From assembly GCF_900105255.1 (NCBI RefSeq), contig NZ_LT629763.1, forward strand, positions 3,544,001 through 3,608,000: a stretch of DNA of 64,000 bases, given 5' to 3'. The stretch is from Halopseudomonas sabulinigri (lineage in GTDB: Bacteria; Pseudomonadota; Gammaproteobacteria; Pseudomonadales; Pseudomonadaceae). Shown here in pieces: positions 41,082 through 50,675 of this stretch (position 1 is its first letter; each line of letters opens with the position of its first letter). A program made the translations under genes and the position numbers. The notes below the pieces were generated by a model. The model was not told the origin of the DNA. It saw only the letters and a program-made list of their open reading frames with translations, and did no database searches.

Positions 41082-41660
41082 ATGGAAAAGAAAACTAAAA
41101 AAGTCAAAGTTACACGTATGGTTTCTGAGCATGGATTTCTAGGATCTATTGCAATTAACCAACTTAATAAAGGGAAAGAAGAAGAGGACGGTTTTCGCTT
41201 CCGCTGGCTTATACCATCAATGGTATTCTCGGCATTTAGAATTGAAGCACTTTGCAACCTCTATGGAAGTCAGCTTTTCACTCATTGGGATCATTTTGAA
41301 TCAATGTCATTTATTGGAAAAGTCACGCTGATTTCAGAGTTTTTAAAAATGGACGTCGATTATTCGAGTGAACCATGGCAAACGTTGAAGAAAATTGGGC
41401 AGTTTAGAAATGCCTTAGCCCACGCAAAACCATTGAAGGCTTCAGAAACAACTGAGCTTCCCGAAGATGCTCCAAATCACTTAGCGTTCTACCCGACGTC
41501 AAATAAAACAATAACCTCATACTCTTCGGTGGAGGCTGCTGAGAAATTTCAGGAGGTAGCGACCAATTTAGAAATGATGTGGTTACATCAATCGAATCTT
41601 CAAGGTTATGACATTGACACAGCAGGAAGACCGGAATATGAAATCCATAAAAATAGCTAA
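41082..41660 (+). CDS. Cassette 3: HEPN-like protein
   Basis: 192 residues. The central block FIGKVTLISEFL ... PWQTLKKIGQFRNALAHAKP looks like an all-helical HEPN domain, with RNALAH (residues about 109-114) fitting the R-x4-H ribonuclease motif. HEPN proteins include toxins and abortive-infection RNases, but many with this motif are uncharacterised and no antitoxin gene is adjacent, although cassette 4 follows. Lysine-rich start (MEKKTKKVKVTR). Stop codon inside attC3. Family placement is by eye. Confidence 0.7.
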   Translation: MEKKTKKVKVTRMVSEHGFLGSIAINQLNKGKEEEDGFRFRWLIPSMVFSAFRIEALCNLYGSQLFTHWDHFESMSFIGKVTLISEFLKMDVDYSSEPWQTLKKIGQFRNALAHAKPLKASETTELPEDAPNHLAFYPTSNKTITSYSSVEAAEKFQEVATNLEMMWLHQSNLQGYDIDTAGRPEYEIHKNS

Positions 41661-41765
41661 CAATGTGCTCAATTTGACCTCCACTGCGGCACTTGTTTTG
41701 CGGTTTATCGCTACGCTACCGCAAAATAAGTGCCTCCGTTTCGGCAAATTAGCACGGCGTTAGCG
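41655..41765 (+). other. attC3 (111 bp)
   Basis: Inverse core AGCTAAC (41655-41661), core GTTAGCG (41759-41765). An inner palindrome, CTTGTTTTGCGGT ... ACCGCAAAATAAG, gives a long hairpin with the arms around TTATCGCTACGCT. Confidence 0.85.
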
Positions 41766-41781
41766 TTAAAGGAGCAACACC

Positions 41782-42099
41782 GTGAAACGACCACTTTACG
41801 ACCACATTTGGACCAAAATAATTGAGCGCAACTCACTGGCCGAAGGCGTTCTTGAGCAAAAAATCAAAGAGCACGAAGAAATCTTCACTGCAATTGAAAG
41901 AGCTGAGGGTAAAGATGCGGCTAGAAATGTTATGGATGACGGTCTAATTGGCCATTGTTTAGCACGCTGCTTAGAACACCTGAACGGAAGTGGCTCTGTT
42001 ACTGAAAAGGACTATTACGTTTTCTATGGCTACGCATCAAAAGCAGCTAAAGAGTCCGAGAAAATAATCGACAAAGAGCTTTCACACCTGAGCCTTTAA
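41782..42099 (+). CDS. Cassette 4: 105-aa hypothetical protein
   Basis: 105 residues with AAAGGAGCAAC before the ATG. Predicted mostly helical and charged (MKRPLYDHIWTKIIERN, EQKIKEHEEIFTAIERAEG, SEKIIDKELSHLSL), with no signal peptide, membrane segment or recognised domain. It ends directly at attC4. It could be a partner of the HEPN-like cassette 3 gene, but cassettes are assembled independently, so neighbourhood is weak evidence. Confidence 0.75.
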   Translation: MKRPLYDHIWTKIIERNSLAEGVLEQKIKEHEEIFTAIERAEGKDAARNVMDDGLIGHCLARCLEHLNGSGSVTEKDYYVFYGYASKAAKESEKIIDKELSHLSL

Positions 42100-42175
42100 C
42101 GCTAACAACTGGTTCAAGTCGTTCGCTTCGCTCACTCGGGACCGGCATAGCCGGCCCCTTAACCAAACGTTAGAG
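42100..42175 (+). other. attC4 (76 bp)
   Basis: Inverse core CGCTAAC (42100-42106), core GTTAGAG (42169-42175). ACCGGCATAGCCGGC gives an inner hairpin. Confidence 0.85.
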
Positions 42176-42181
42176 ATATTT

Positions 42182-42598
42182 ATGCAGTTCATTCTTCTCA
42201 CCCTGGCGGTATTTTGCTGCCTGATAGAACCGGCAGCAGCTGGGGAGCCAATCGCAATGGATAAGAGCTACAAGCTCGACTCGCACCAGATAATGCCGCT
42301 CGCTCAGGGCCACGGCGCTTGTATCGCTTCGGACCGAATTATAGTAGAGGGACTTCCTGTGAGGTTTATGTATAGGGAAGAACCAGACCACTCAGAGGAT
42401 AGCGGCTGGCGGTTCTTATCAGGTGCAGAGTCGGACGAGTATATGGCTGACGGTAGAAACCACGGGGCCTATGATGTGAACACTATCGCCAACTATGATC
42501 GAAGCATCATCCCATATCTCAAATCGCCAGTCGGAAGTGTGTTCGAAAAGGTGCCCGGTGAAACAGAGTTCAAAGCCGTCACGGACTGGCAGCCCTAA
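42182..42598 (+). CDS. Cassette 5: Imm33 (DUF2185)-like protein with signal peptide
   Basis: 138 residues. A likely Sec signal peptide (MQFILLTLAVFCCLIEPAAAG) precedes a DUF2185 domain, recognised from GACIASDRIIVEGLPVRFMY, REEPDHSEDSGWRFLSG, YDVNTIANYDRSIIPYL and SPVGSVFEKV. DUF2185 is listed as immunity protein Imm33 of polymorphic toxin systems. A signal peptide is unusual, as most family members I know of start directly at the domain, so this version may act in the periplasm. No toxin gene is next to it. Confidence 0.82.
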   Translation: MQFILLTLAVFCCLIEPAAAGEPIAMDKSYKLDSHQIMPLAQGHGACIASDRIIVEGLPVRFMYREEPDHSEDSGWRFLSGAESDEYMADGRNHGAYDVNTIANYDRSIIPYLKSPVGSVFEKVPGETEFKAVTDWQP

Positions 42599-42679
42599 CA
42601 AGTGAGTCAAGTTCGTTCCGGCCCTTTTGGGCCTCCACCGGACGGTCTTGTCAGGCCGCCGCTTACGAAAGCGTTAGGC
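42593..42679 (+). other. attC5 (87 bp)
   Basis: Inverse core CCCTAAC (42593-42599), core GTTAGGC (42673-42679). It carries TAACAAGTG after the inverse core, the same bases that flank the IS insertions in attC6 and attC10, yet it is not interrupted. Confidence 0.85.
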
Positions 42680-42688
42680 ATACAGAAG

Positions 42689-42997
42689 ATGGATAGCTCC
42701 ACGATGGATTTCTACTCGGGCTTAGTCACTGATTTGAAGAAAAGTGCGGTAGCAGAACTTTTCAACAATAAAGGATGGACTTGTAGAAAATGCGCCTGGG
42801 ACGACTATGAGCTGAAAAATGAATTTTCAGATTTCGTGATTGAAGGTAATGATGAAATACTGATGAATGGAATCATAAATAAGTATGATGAAAGCATGTC
42901 CAAAATTATTGAAGTATTAGAGTCCAATTATATTCAGTATTCTATCGAAGTGTATGGTGACGATGGTGCTTTACTTAGGTTCTATGAGAATAGTTAA
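42689..42997 (+). CDS. Cassette 6: 102-aa hypothetical protein
   Basis: 102 residues from ATG 42689, just after the attC5 core; the longer upstream frame starting at 42602 runs through attC5 and is not credible. Blocks: WTCRKCAWDDYELKNEFSDF, VIEGNDEILMNGII. The CRKC pair could bind metal. The WDDYEL...EF...ILM(H/N)G pattern recurs, as I recall it, in small uncharacterised bacterial proteins and might be an immunity family, but I cannot name it. Very AT-rich. Its attC is split by the first IS copy. Confidence 0.75.
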   Translation: MDSSTMDFYSGLVTDLKKSAVAELFNNKGWTCRKCAWDDYELKNEFSDFVIEGNDEILMNGIINKYDESMSKIIEVLESNYIQYSIEVYGDDGALLRFYENS

Positions 42998-43051
42998 AAT
43001 TCTCTTAATGGTAGAGCGTCCCGGTAATATCATACATAAATGTAGACCAAT

Positions 43052-43062
43052 GCCTAACAAGT
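43052..43062 (+). other. attC6, left part (interrupted by IS)
   Basis: Inverse core GCCTAAC (43052-43058) followed by AAGT; the rest of the site resumes at 44247. Removing the IS rejoins GCCTAACAAGTCGTTCAAGG, a typical attC start. Confidence 0.85.
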
Positions 43063-43085
43063 GACTGTGGTGTCAACGTCCCAAA

Positions 43086-44165
<1,080 letters not shown>

Positions 44166-44246
44166 AGCTGCTGCATGAAGGCCCCCGATGGCCGTCGGGG
44201 GTGGGCCTCAATTTACCCAAACACGGCAGAAATTATCCATACAAGT

Positions 44247-44350
44247 CGTTCAAGGGGAACCAGCTACGCTCCGGCAGTTTGTGCATTGGCTACGCCAATT
44301 ATTGCTCAAACGGCCTCCACTGCGCCGGTCCCCTTAACTCTGCGTTAAGT
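44247..44350 (+). other. attC6, right part
   Basis: Continues CGTTCAAGGGGAACC... and ends with core GTTAAGT (44344-44350). TTTGTGCATTGGC ... forms the inner fold. With 43052-43062 the undisturbed site would be about 115 bp. Confidence 0.85.
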
Positions 44351-44364
44351 GCACAAGGAGCACC

Positions 44365-44790
44365 ATGCACGTTTTTGGAATCGTATTAGAAGATGGTGAA
44401 GAAGGTTTCTTTGAGGATGAGCATCCAAGATACCTTTTTCTATATGAAGGCTTGTTATCTGAAGTAGCCGAAAAATTGAGCGTTCCCGCGCTAAAATCTT
44501 TCGATGGTTTCTCCAAAGCAGAAGAAATTGCAAACGAGAATGCAGATTCAAATGACACTATTGCGTGGCTTTCTGCCTACAACGATGCACGTGATAGCTG
44601 TGAGCCGGTGTGGTTTGATGCATCTGAGGCTTTAGGTGCCGTGATGCCTATCAAGGAGTCAATTCAGCAATCTCTGGATGAAAGTCCAGATGATAATATT
44701 GAATATCTTATTGAGTCTCTAGAGGTACTGATCGAGATATTGGCTTCTGCAAATGAACGGAAATCTAAATTTTGTATGGCTCTAATGTAA
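44365..44790 (+). CDS. Cassette 7: 141-aa acidic hypothetical protein
   Basis: 141 residues with AAGGAGCACC before the ATG. Strongly acidic (EDGEEGFFEDEH, DESPDDNIEYLIESLEVLIEI), which is common for immunity proteins that neutralise basic nuclease toxins, but no family is recognised. Also contains PVWFDASEALGAV. No signal peptide or membrane segment. It lies directly after the first IS, so the IS could now decide its transcription. Confidence 0.75.
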   Translation: MHVFGIVLEDGEEGFFEDEHPRYLFLYEGLLSEVAEKLSVPALKSFDGFSKAEEIANENADSNDTIAWLSAYNDARDSCEPVWFDASEALGAVMPIKESIQQSLDESPDDNIEYLIESLEVLIEILASANERKSKFCMALM

Positions 44791-44802
44791 TGAAGTAAAA
44801 GC

Positions 44803-44877
44803 ACTTAACAAGTCAATCAACTTCGCACCTTCGGTGCCGGACGCAGCAAAGCTGCGCCGGTTATTGAGGCGTTATGA
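44803..44877 (+). other. attC7 (75 bp)
   Basis: Inverse core ACTTAAC (44803-44809), core GTTATGA (44871-44877). Inner hairpin from GCAGCAAAGCTGC. Confidence 0.85.
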
Positions 44878-44885
44878 GTAAGTAA
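44874..44885 (+). promoter_or_regulatory. Three-codon leader ORF overlapping the cassette 8 start
   Basis: GAGG (44866-44869) in attC7 precedes ATG AGT AAG TAA, whose stop shares its last A with the ATG of cassette 8 (TAATG). Cassette 8 has no ribosome site of its own, so re-initiation from this leader is the likely way it is translated. Confidence 0.5.
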
Positions 44886-45178
44886 TGGGAAAGAAGCTGC
44901 CGCCAGACCAATTAGCGCTGTATAAGAGAATCGATGAAATTCCTTTCTACAAGTGGGACCCTATAGGGGTGAGTGATATTGAGGAAGCAAGAGACGAATA
45001 TTACTCTTGCTTACCTCAAGTTTTCTCAATAGCACTTGAGAGTGCTCAGCCAACTAAAATTGCAAACTATTTATCTGAGGTTGCATCGGGCAGCATGGGT
45101 TTAGAGGGTAGTCCTGAACATGATCTCGCAATCGCTAAAGAAATAATAAAGGCGAAAAATCAGTGTTTAATACAGTAA
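44885..45178 (+). CDS. Cassette 8: 97-aa hypothetical protein
   Basis: 97 residues (MGKKLPPDQLALYKRIDEIP...). Probably helical and soluble; the block PFYKWDPIGVSDIEEARDEY ... YLSEVASGSMGL resembles small uncharacterised proteins found beside polymorphic-toxin immunity genes, but I cannot name the family. No own ribosome site; apparently coupled to the three-codon leader. Ends just before attC8. Confidence 0.75.
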   Translation: MGKKLPPDQLALYKRIDEIPFYKWDPIGVSDIEEARDEYYSCLPQVFSIALESAQPTKIANYLSEVASGSMGLEGSPEHDLAIAKEIIKAKNQCLIQ

Positions 45179-45179
45179 C

Positions 45180-45278
45180 TCATAACAAGGTGGCCAAGAA
45201 TGCTTCGGCCGTAAAAAACACGGCCTGCGCGGGACACGCTATGCTTCGCGCCGCGTGCCCCTTGCCACGGCGTTAACT
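45180..45278 (+). other. attC8 (99 bp)
   Basis: Inverse core TCATAAC (45180-45186), core GTTAACT (45272-45278). The outer arms CAAGGTGGC ... GCCACGGCG pair, and GGCCGTAAAAAACACGGCC makes an inner hairpin. Confidence 0.85.
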
Positions 45279-45301
45279 GTCGTCCGTTCTAAGGAGTAGT
45301 A

Positions 45302-45679
45302 GTGGCAAAAATGCATGAAAGGCAAATTTTTCAGGAGCTTGCCACTCTAATAACATCGGACTCACCCACAACCTGGTTCAGTCTGATTTCGATATATCTA
45401 TGCCATGATGGGGCTATGAAATTGACGCACTACTTTCGGGAAGCTCCTACCAGTGATTGGTGCTCATTCGATCCCAGCAGTGTTGGTTTTGACATAATGG
45501 ATTGGTGGGAAAACTATCATGGGCTTGTCAAGCAAGCTGAAGGAAACGAATTCAAGTTTGCGGCAGCCGTGTTAGATCGATCTGGGAACCTTAGACTCAA
45601 ACTGTCGTACGAAATAGTAGATCCACTTGCCGGTATCGATATTTTGAAGATGGCTGAGAAACTGATTAACAACAGTTAA
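45302..45679 (+). CDS. Cassette 9: 125-aa protein, possible YezG-like immunity fold
   Basis: 125 residues from GTG 45302, which has AAGGAG six bases before it; ATG 45311 is in frame and possible. Pattern: N-terminal helix (IFQELATLI), TTWFSLISIYLCHDG, and the late block EFKFAAAVLDRSGNLRLKLSY followed by DPLAG. The same order of elements is seen in cassette 10, and both recall the YezG/DUF600 immunity family. Resemblance is by eye and weaker than for cassette 10. Stop codon inside attC9. Confidence 0.7.
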   Translation: MAKMHERQIFQELATLITSDSPTTWFSLISIYLCHDGAMKLTHYFREAPTSDWCSFDPSSVGFDIMDWWENYHGLVKQAEGNEFKFAAAVLDRSGNLRLKLSYEIVDPLAGIDILKMAEKLINNS

Positions 45680-45757
45680 CAAGGCCAGTCAGGGCGACGT
45701 CTACTACATTGCGGCTTTGCCTTCATTCGTAGCCGCGCATGCTGGCTGGCGTTATGC
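45674..45757 (+). other. attC9 (84 bp)
   Basis: Inverse core AGTTAAC (45674-45680), core GTTATGC (45751-45757). ATTGCGGCTTTGCCTTCATTCGTAGCCGC gives the inner stem. Confidence 0.85.
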
Positions 45758-45785
45758 ACAGTGCATTGGAAGAAAGTAGAGAGTT

Positions 45786-46169
45786 ATGGATTTGTCATCT
45801 GAATCTGAAAAAGTAGAGCGTTTGGTCCAAGAAATTGCACTTACTGCTCCAGAAGGTTGGAGCCGAATTGTGTTTTATCAAGAACTACTCGCCCAATCTG
45901 ATGGCGGATTCAGAAATAAATCTACAGCAAGGTGCTGGATCGATAATGACCAAAATGAATACGAGCGCAGCTTTGAAATAGGAGGCTCAATGGAGGCCTT
46001 TGAAGCTGTCGAAGATATTTATGAGAGTGCTAAAAGCAAAGGTGAGGAATGGTCTGGGCTATTTCTGAATTTAACAAGTGATGGGAAGTTTCGCATTGAA
46101 TTTTACTATGACGCTACCCCTTTGCTAGATGGTGATAGCAATCTTGTAAAGGAGAAAATGGGACTCTAA
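45786..46169 (+). CDS. Cassette 10: YezG/DUF600-like putative immunity protein
   Basis: 127 residues. N-terminal helix with VQEIALTAPEGWSRIVFYQE and a late block EEWSGLFLNLTSDGKFRIEF with YYDATPLLDGD, the pattern of YezG/DUF600 immunity proteins of secreted nuclease systems. No toxin gene is present nearby, so it would be an orphan defence against neighbours' toxins. Its attC10 is split by the second IS copy three bases after the stop codon. Assignment is by pattern, not by search. Confidence 0.72.
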   Translation: MDLSSESEKVERLVQEIALTAPEGWSRIVFYQELLAQSDGGFRNKSTARCWIDNDQNEYERSFEIGGSMEAFEAVEDIYESAKSKGEEWSGLFLNLTSDGKFRIEFYYDATPLLDGDSNLVKEKMGL

Positions 46170-46171
46170 AT

Positions 46172-46182
46172 GCATAACAAGT
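46172..46182 (+). other. attC10, left part (interrupted by IS)
   Basis: Inverse core GCATAAC (46172-46178) followed by AAGT. Removing the IS rejoins GCATAACAAGTGCTTGAGG. Confidence 0.85.
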
Positions 46183-46205
46183 GACTGTGGTGTCAACGTC
46201 CCAAA

Positions 46206-47285
<1,080 letters not shown>

Positions 47286-47366
47286 AGCTGCTGCATGAAG
47301 GCCCCCGATGGCCGTCGGGGGTGGGCCTCAATTTACCCAAACACGGCAGAAATTATCCATACAAGT

Positions 47367-47500
47367 GCTTGAGGGCGAGCGAGTGGTGAGCGTTCTCAGG
47401 CTCTGGAGCCGATACGAATAATGCATAGCCAGCCGCTGTTGCCGGACAATATTTCCACCGCTTCGCGGCTCTAAAATTACCGCAATGCTCCGCGTTATGT
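47367..47500 (+). other. attC10, right part; last recognised attC
   Basis: Continues GCTTGAGGGCGAGC... and ends with core GTTATGT (47494-47500). With 46172-46182 the site would be about 145 bp, the longest here. No further attC is seen to the right, so this marks the end of the recognisable array. Confidence 0.75.
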
Positions 47501-47530
47501 TTTCTTCTATTACAAACCGCAGGCCACGGC

Positions 47531-47776
47531 ATGAAAGATATCGAGTTTTCCAGAGAGCAGAAAGAACGCATGGTAGGCAAGATCAAAACCTACTTTCAGG
47601 ACGAGCTGCAACAGGACATTGGCGGATTTGAAGCTGAGTTTCTGATCGACTTTTTTGCCAAGGAGCTGGGCCCCAGCTTTTACAATCGCGGCATTTTCGA
47701 TGCGCAGCAGGTTTTCAACGAGAAGCTGGAAGAGGCCGGGTATGTGATTCAGGAGCTGGAGCAGCCGGAAGGTTAG
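47531..47776 (+). CDS. DUF2164 family protein
   Basis: 81 residues. Recognised as DUF2164 from IEFSREQKERMVGKIKTYFQ, DIGGFEAEFLIDFFAKELG and YNRGIFDA. Function unknown. It follows the last attC core by 30 bases but has no attC after it and is less AT-rich than the cassettes, so it is either the last cassette with a lost attC or the first flanking gene. Confidence 0.88.
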   Translation: MKDIEFSREQKERMVGKIKTYFQDELQQDIGGFEAEFLIDFFAKELGPSFYNRGIFDAQQVFNEKLEEAGYVIQELEQPEG

Positions 47777-47901
47777 TCGCTGGGCGCCTGGTTTGTGCCG
47801 CCGGCGGCATGGCGAGCAATCCGTTGGTTACCTGTGATGTGCTCAGCTTCTTCGTCTGACTCACCAGTAATCACGGCAATAGTTACCGCAATGGAGTGCG
47901 T

Positions 47902-48441
47902 ATGTTTATCGGTCACCTACCCGCAGGTTATGTAGCCACAAGATTGTTGTACCGCCGCTTTGCCCGCACGGGCGTAATGGCCAAATATTTCATGCTGGCC
48001 GGTATGTTCGGCGCCATCGCGCCTGACCTGGACATGTTTTACTTTTATCTGATCGATAACCGGCAACACCACCATCACACCTACTGGCCGCACTATCCGG
48101 TGATATGGTTCAGCCTGCTGGCGGCAACCAGCCTTTGGTTCGGTCTGGCGCGGGACAAGGCACGCGCAGCGTTGGGGCTTGTCTTCGCGCTCAACGGCTG
48201 CCTTCACATGCTGCTCGACTCGATTGTGGGGGATGTATGGTGGTTGGCTCCCTGGGTAGATCAGCCCTATGTGCTCTTTACAGTGCAAGCCGTTTATACC
48301 CCTTGGTGGCTTAACTTCATTTTGCATTGGTCCTTCGCGCTTGAACTGGCGTTGTTGGCGTGGGCGATTTATCTGTGGCGCTGCAAACCGGTTGTGGCGC
48401 CTGCTTCTGCCATGCCGAGCGCGGATAACCCTCTTGACTGA
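47902..48441 (+). CDS. YdjM-like membrane protein (putative metal-dependent hydrolase)
   Basis: 179 residues from ATG 47902 (GGAG five bases before it; an in-frame GTG at 47896 is less likely). Integral membrane protein with about four hydrophobic helices. The conserved GAIAPDLDMFYFYL, RQHHHHTYWPHYPV and LNGCLHMLLDSIVGDVWWL carry Asp/His residues like those of the LexA-regulated YdjM/DUF457 family. No catalysis has been proven for the family. Stands alone on the plus strand. Confidence 0.82.
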   Translation: MFIGHLPAGYVATRLLYRRFARTGVMAKYFMLAGMFGAIAPDLDMFYFYLIDNRQHHHHTYWPHYPVIWFSLLAATSLWFGLARDKARAALGLVFALNGCLHMLLDSIVGDVWWLAPWVDQPYVLFTVQAVYTPWWLNFILHWSFALELALLAWAIYLWRCKPVVAPASAMPSADNPLD

Positions 48442-48698
48442 GGCAGGCTTGGGAAGCGCTGGCAAGGGTAGTGCCTCCAGGCCAGCGCAGCTGCCAATTC
48501 GATTTTGCGGTGCTGACTGAGGAACGGCAGCACCCTGAAGATGGTCAGAACCTTCTGATAGCGCAGGGCGGGTCCGACTAACCGCCCCATCGCTTTAGCT
48601 TGTGGCAGCGCTTTGCGACCAGCCTGGCGTTGCCGGTCACTCGCCACCCGGTAAGGCTGCACTCTCGCTACAGGCTCCGGGCTTACACAGGAGAGGGT

Positions 48699-49046
48699 AT
48701 GGCATTTAGTGAGTTTGAAATAAAGCAGATTGAGCGCGCGGCTGCAGCTTTCCTTGAGGTGCGCAGGCCGCCTGCCGGCGTGCGGCACCAGGTTGACCTG
48801 CAGGTACGCATTAACGAGCAAAGCATCGAGGTGATCGAACTCCGCCCGCATCACAGTGATCTGTCGAAAGCGGTGGAATCGCCGACGGCCAAGGCGGAGT
48901 ATGTCGACCAGGGCCAGGGTTGGCGGGTCTATTGGATGCCCAGCGACCTTGAATGGCACGTATACGAACCACAGCCTGAAGTGCAGTCCATCGAGGCGTT
49001 CTTCACGCTGGTCAACGCGGATGAGAACGCCTGTTTCTTCGGCTAG
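48699..49046 (+). CDS. DUF3024 family protein
   Basis: 115 residues from ATG 48699 (MAFSEFEIKQIERAAAAF) with GGAGAGGG before it; the longer upstream frame has no family support. Matches DUF3024: FLEVRRPPAGVRHQVDL, IEVIELRPHHSD, GWRVYWMPSDLEWHVYEP, and the C-terminal ENACFFG. Soluble, unknown function. Confidence 0.9.
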   Translation: MAFSEFEIKQIERAAAAFLEVRRPPAGVRHQVDLQVRINEQSIEVIELRPHHSDLSKAVESPTAKAEYVDQGQGWRVYWMPSDLEWHVYEPQPEVQSIEAFFTLVNADENACFFG

Positions 49047-49212
49047 GGTCAGGCGCGTTGTGGGTGTCCCGCCTTTGTTTACCTGGAGGCGCAAACGCAC
49101 TGGCGCAGGCGGTTCAGCGGCGTGGCTGTGGCCCGCTTGCTCGCGCCAGGTGCGCAGTGGCGCTACAGACCATGAAGGCTTCTGTCTGGCGCTTTAACAT
49201 CCTGGAGATGGC

Positions 49213-49668
49213 ATGACACAAGCAACGACGGAGGCGAAGCAGCGGGCGATATTGGCACGGTTGGAGCGATTCAGCCGCTTTACCGACAGCAATATCGGCA
49301 TTCCTTTCACCCGTATGCGCATCGGTACCGAGGCCCTGATTGGGCTGGTACCCGTGGTCGGTGATCTGGCGGGGTTGGCAATGTCGGGCTACGTACTGCT
49401 GGAGGCGCAAAGGGCCGGTGCCGACAGCGCGCTAAAACGCAAGATGCTGCGCAATGTGGTGATCGATTTTGTCGGCGGGCTGGTGCCGGTGGTGGGCGAC
49501 GCCTTTGATGCCATTTACAAGGCCAATACGCGCAATACCCAATTGTTGAGAGGTTATCTCGACCGGCAGTTGAACCCCGAACCGCCACCGTCCCTGCAGT
49601 GGGGCAGGCTGGTTGGTCTGTCCGTCCTGTTTGCGTTGATCATCGGTGGCGTCGCGCTTGCCCTGTAA
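49213..49668 (+). CDS. DUF4112 family membrane protein
   Basis: 151 residues. DUF4112 pattern: RFSRFTDSNIGIPFTRMRIG, IGLVPVVGDLAGLAMSGYVL, then LRNVVIDFVGGLVPVVGDAF and DAIYKANTRNTQLL. The repeated VPVVGD blocks are the family hallmark. A C-terminal membrane helix (LVGLSVLFALIIGGVALAL) ends the protein. Function unknown. Confidence 0.9.
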   Translation: MTQATTEAKQRAILARLERFSRFTDSNIGIPFTRMRIGTEALIGLVPVVGDLAGLAMSGYVLLEAQRAGADSALKRKMLRNVVIDFVGGLVPVVGDAFDAIYKANTRNTQLLRGYLDRQLNPEPPPSLQWGRLVGLSVLFALIIGGVALAL

Positions 49669-49832
49669 CCGGGTCTCTGCGCTCGGTTTCGTCGGCCATA
49701 GAGCGCATTGATAAGCCCGTATACCCAAAGCCGCGACCGCGCCGACCAGGCGCACGCCTGTGCTAACGTCTGGCTCCGTGGCGCTGGCGGTGCCTTGCGA
49801 CCACAGTGCCCATTCCCATCAGGAGACCAGCA

Positions 49833-50519
49833 ATGAATTACGATGAGGTTGTGCTTGGCCGCCGCAGTATTCGCGCTTTTCAACAGCGTGCGGTGCCGCG
49901 CAGTGTGATTGAAGAGGTCATCGCCCTGGCCATCCGGGCGCCGTCGTCCATGAATACCCAGCCATGGCACTTGCACGTGCTGACTGGCGAGCCCCTGGAT
50001 CGCATTCGCGCCGAGAATACCGAGCGCATGCTCAACGGCGTGCCGCCGGCCAAGGAAAGCCGGGGTATCGGCAGCTACGAGGGCGATCATCGGCAGCGGC
50101 AGATAGACATCGCCGTGCAACTTTTCGAGGCCATGGGCATTGCCCGTGATGACAAGGCCAAGCGCCAGGACTGGGTGCTGCGCGGCTTCCGTCAATTTGA
50201 TGCACCAGTCTCCATTGTAGTGACCTACGACAAGGTGCTGCGCGAGGGCGATATTGCCCAGTTCGATTGCGGCGCGCTGGTGAACTCTCTGGTTAATGCA
50301 GCCTGGTCGCGCGGCCTGGGCTGCGTGGTCAACAGCCAGGGCATCATGCATTCGTCAGTGGTGCGCGAGCATGCGCAGATTCCGGAGGATCAGGTGGTGA
50401 TGATCTGCGTGGCCATGGGCTACCCGGACGAGGCGTTTCCAGCCAACGCCGTGGTCTCCAGACGTCGCGCCGTGACGGAGGTGGCCAGTTTTGTAGGGTT
50501 TACCGAGTCGACTACCTGA
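49833..50519 (+). CDS. Nitroreductase family protein
   Basis: 228 residues from ATG 49833 (CAGGAGAC before it). FMN-dependent nitroreductase fold: LGRRSIRAFQQRAVPRSVIE at the start (FMN-phosphate arginines), RAPSSMNTQPWHLHV near residue 42, GALVNSLVNAAWSRGLGCV, and ICVAMGYPDEAFPANAV. Reduces quinones, nitro compounds or similar with NAD(P)H; the natural substrate cannot be told. Monocistronic. Confidence 0.9.
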   Translation: MNYDEVVLGRRSIRAFQQRAVPRSVIEEVIALAIRAPSSMNTQPWHLHVLTGEPLDRIRAENTERMLNGVPPAKESRGIGSYEGDHRQRQIDIAVQLFEAMGIARDDKAKRQDWVLRGFRQFDAPVSIVVTYDKVLREGDIAQFDCGALVNSLVNAAWSRGLGCVVNSQGIMHSSVVREHAQIPEDQVVMICVAMGYPDEAFPANAVVSRRRAVTEVASFVGFTESTT

Positions 50520-50675
50520 GGTGGCCGGCCTGCTGAGATTCTGCGCTCGGCAGGAACAGGCGCCTTGCGCCGCGGTCTGTCAGTTAGCTCGGTCTCAGTG
50601 GGCTGCAGCGGTCACTTGCAGGTTAATTGCACTGACGCCAAGCAGCAGTTCGGCAAACTCATCCAAGGTGCTCAT

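Noticed and set aside
42602-42688. Longer N-terminus for cassette 6
   Set aside because: It is translated attC5; the ATG at 42689 lies just after the core site.
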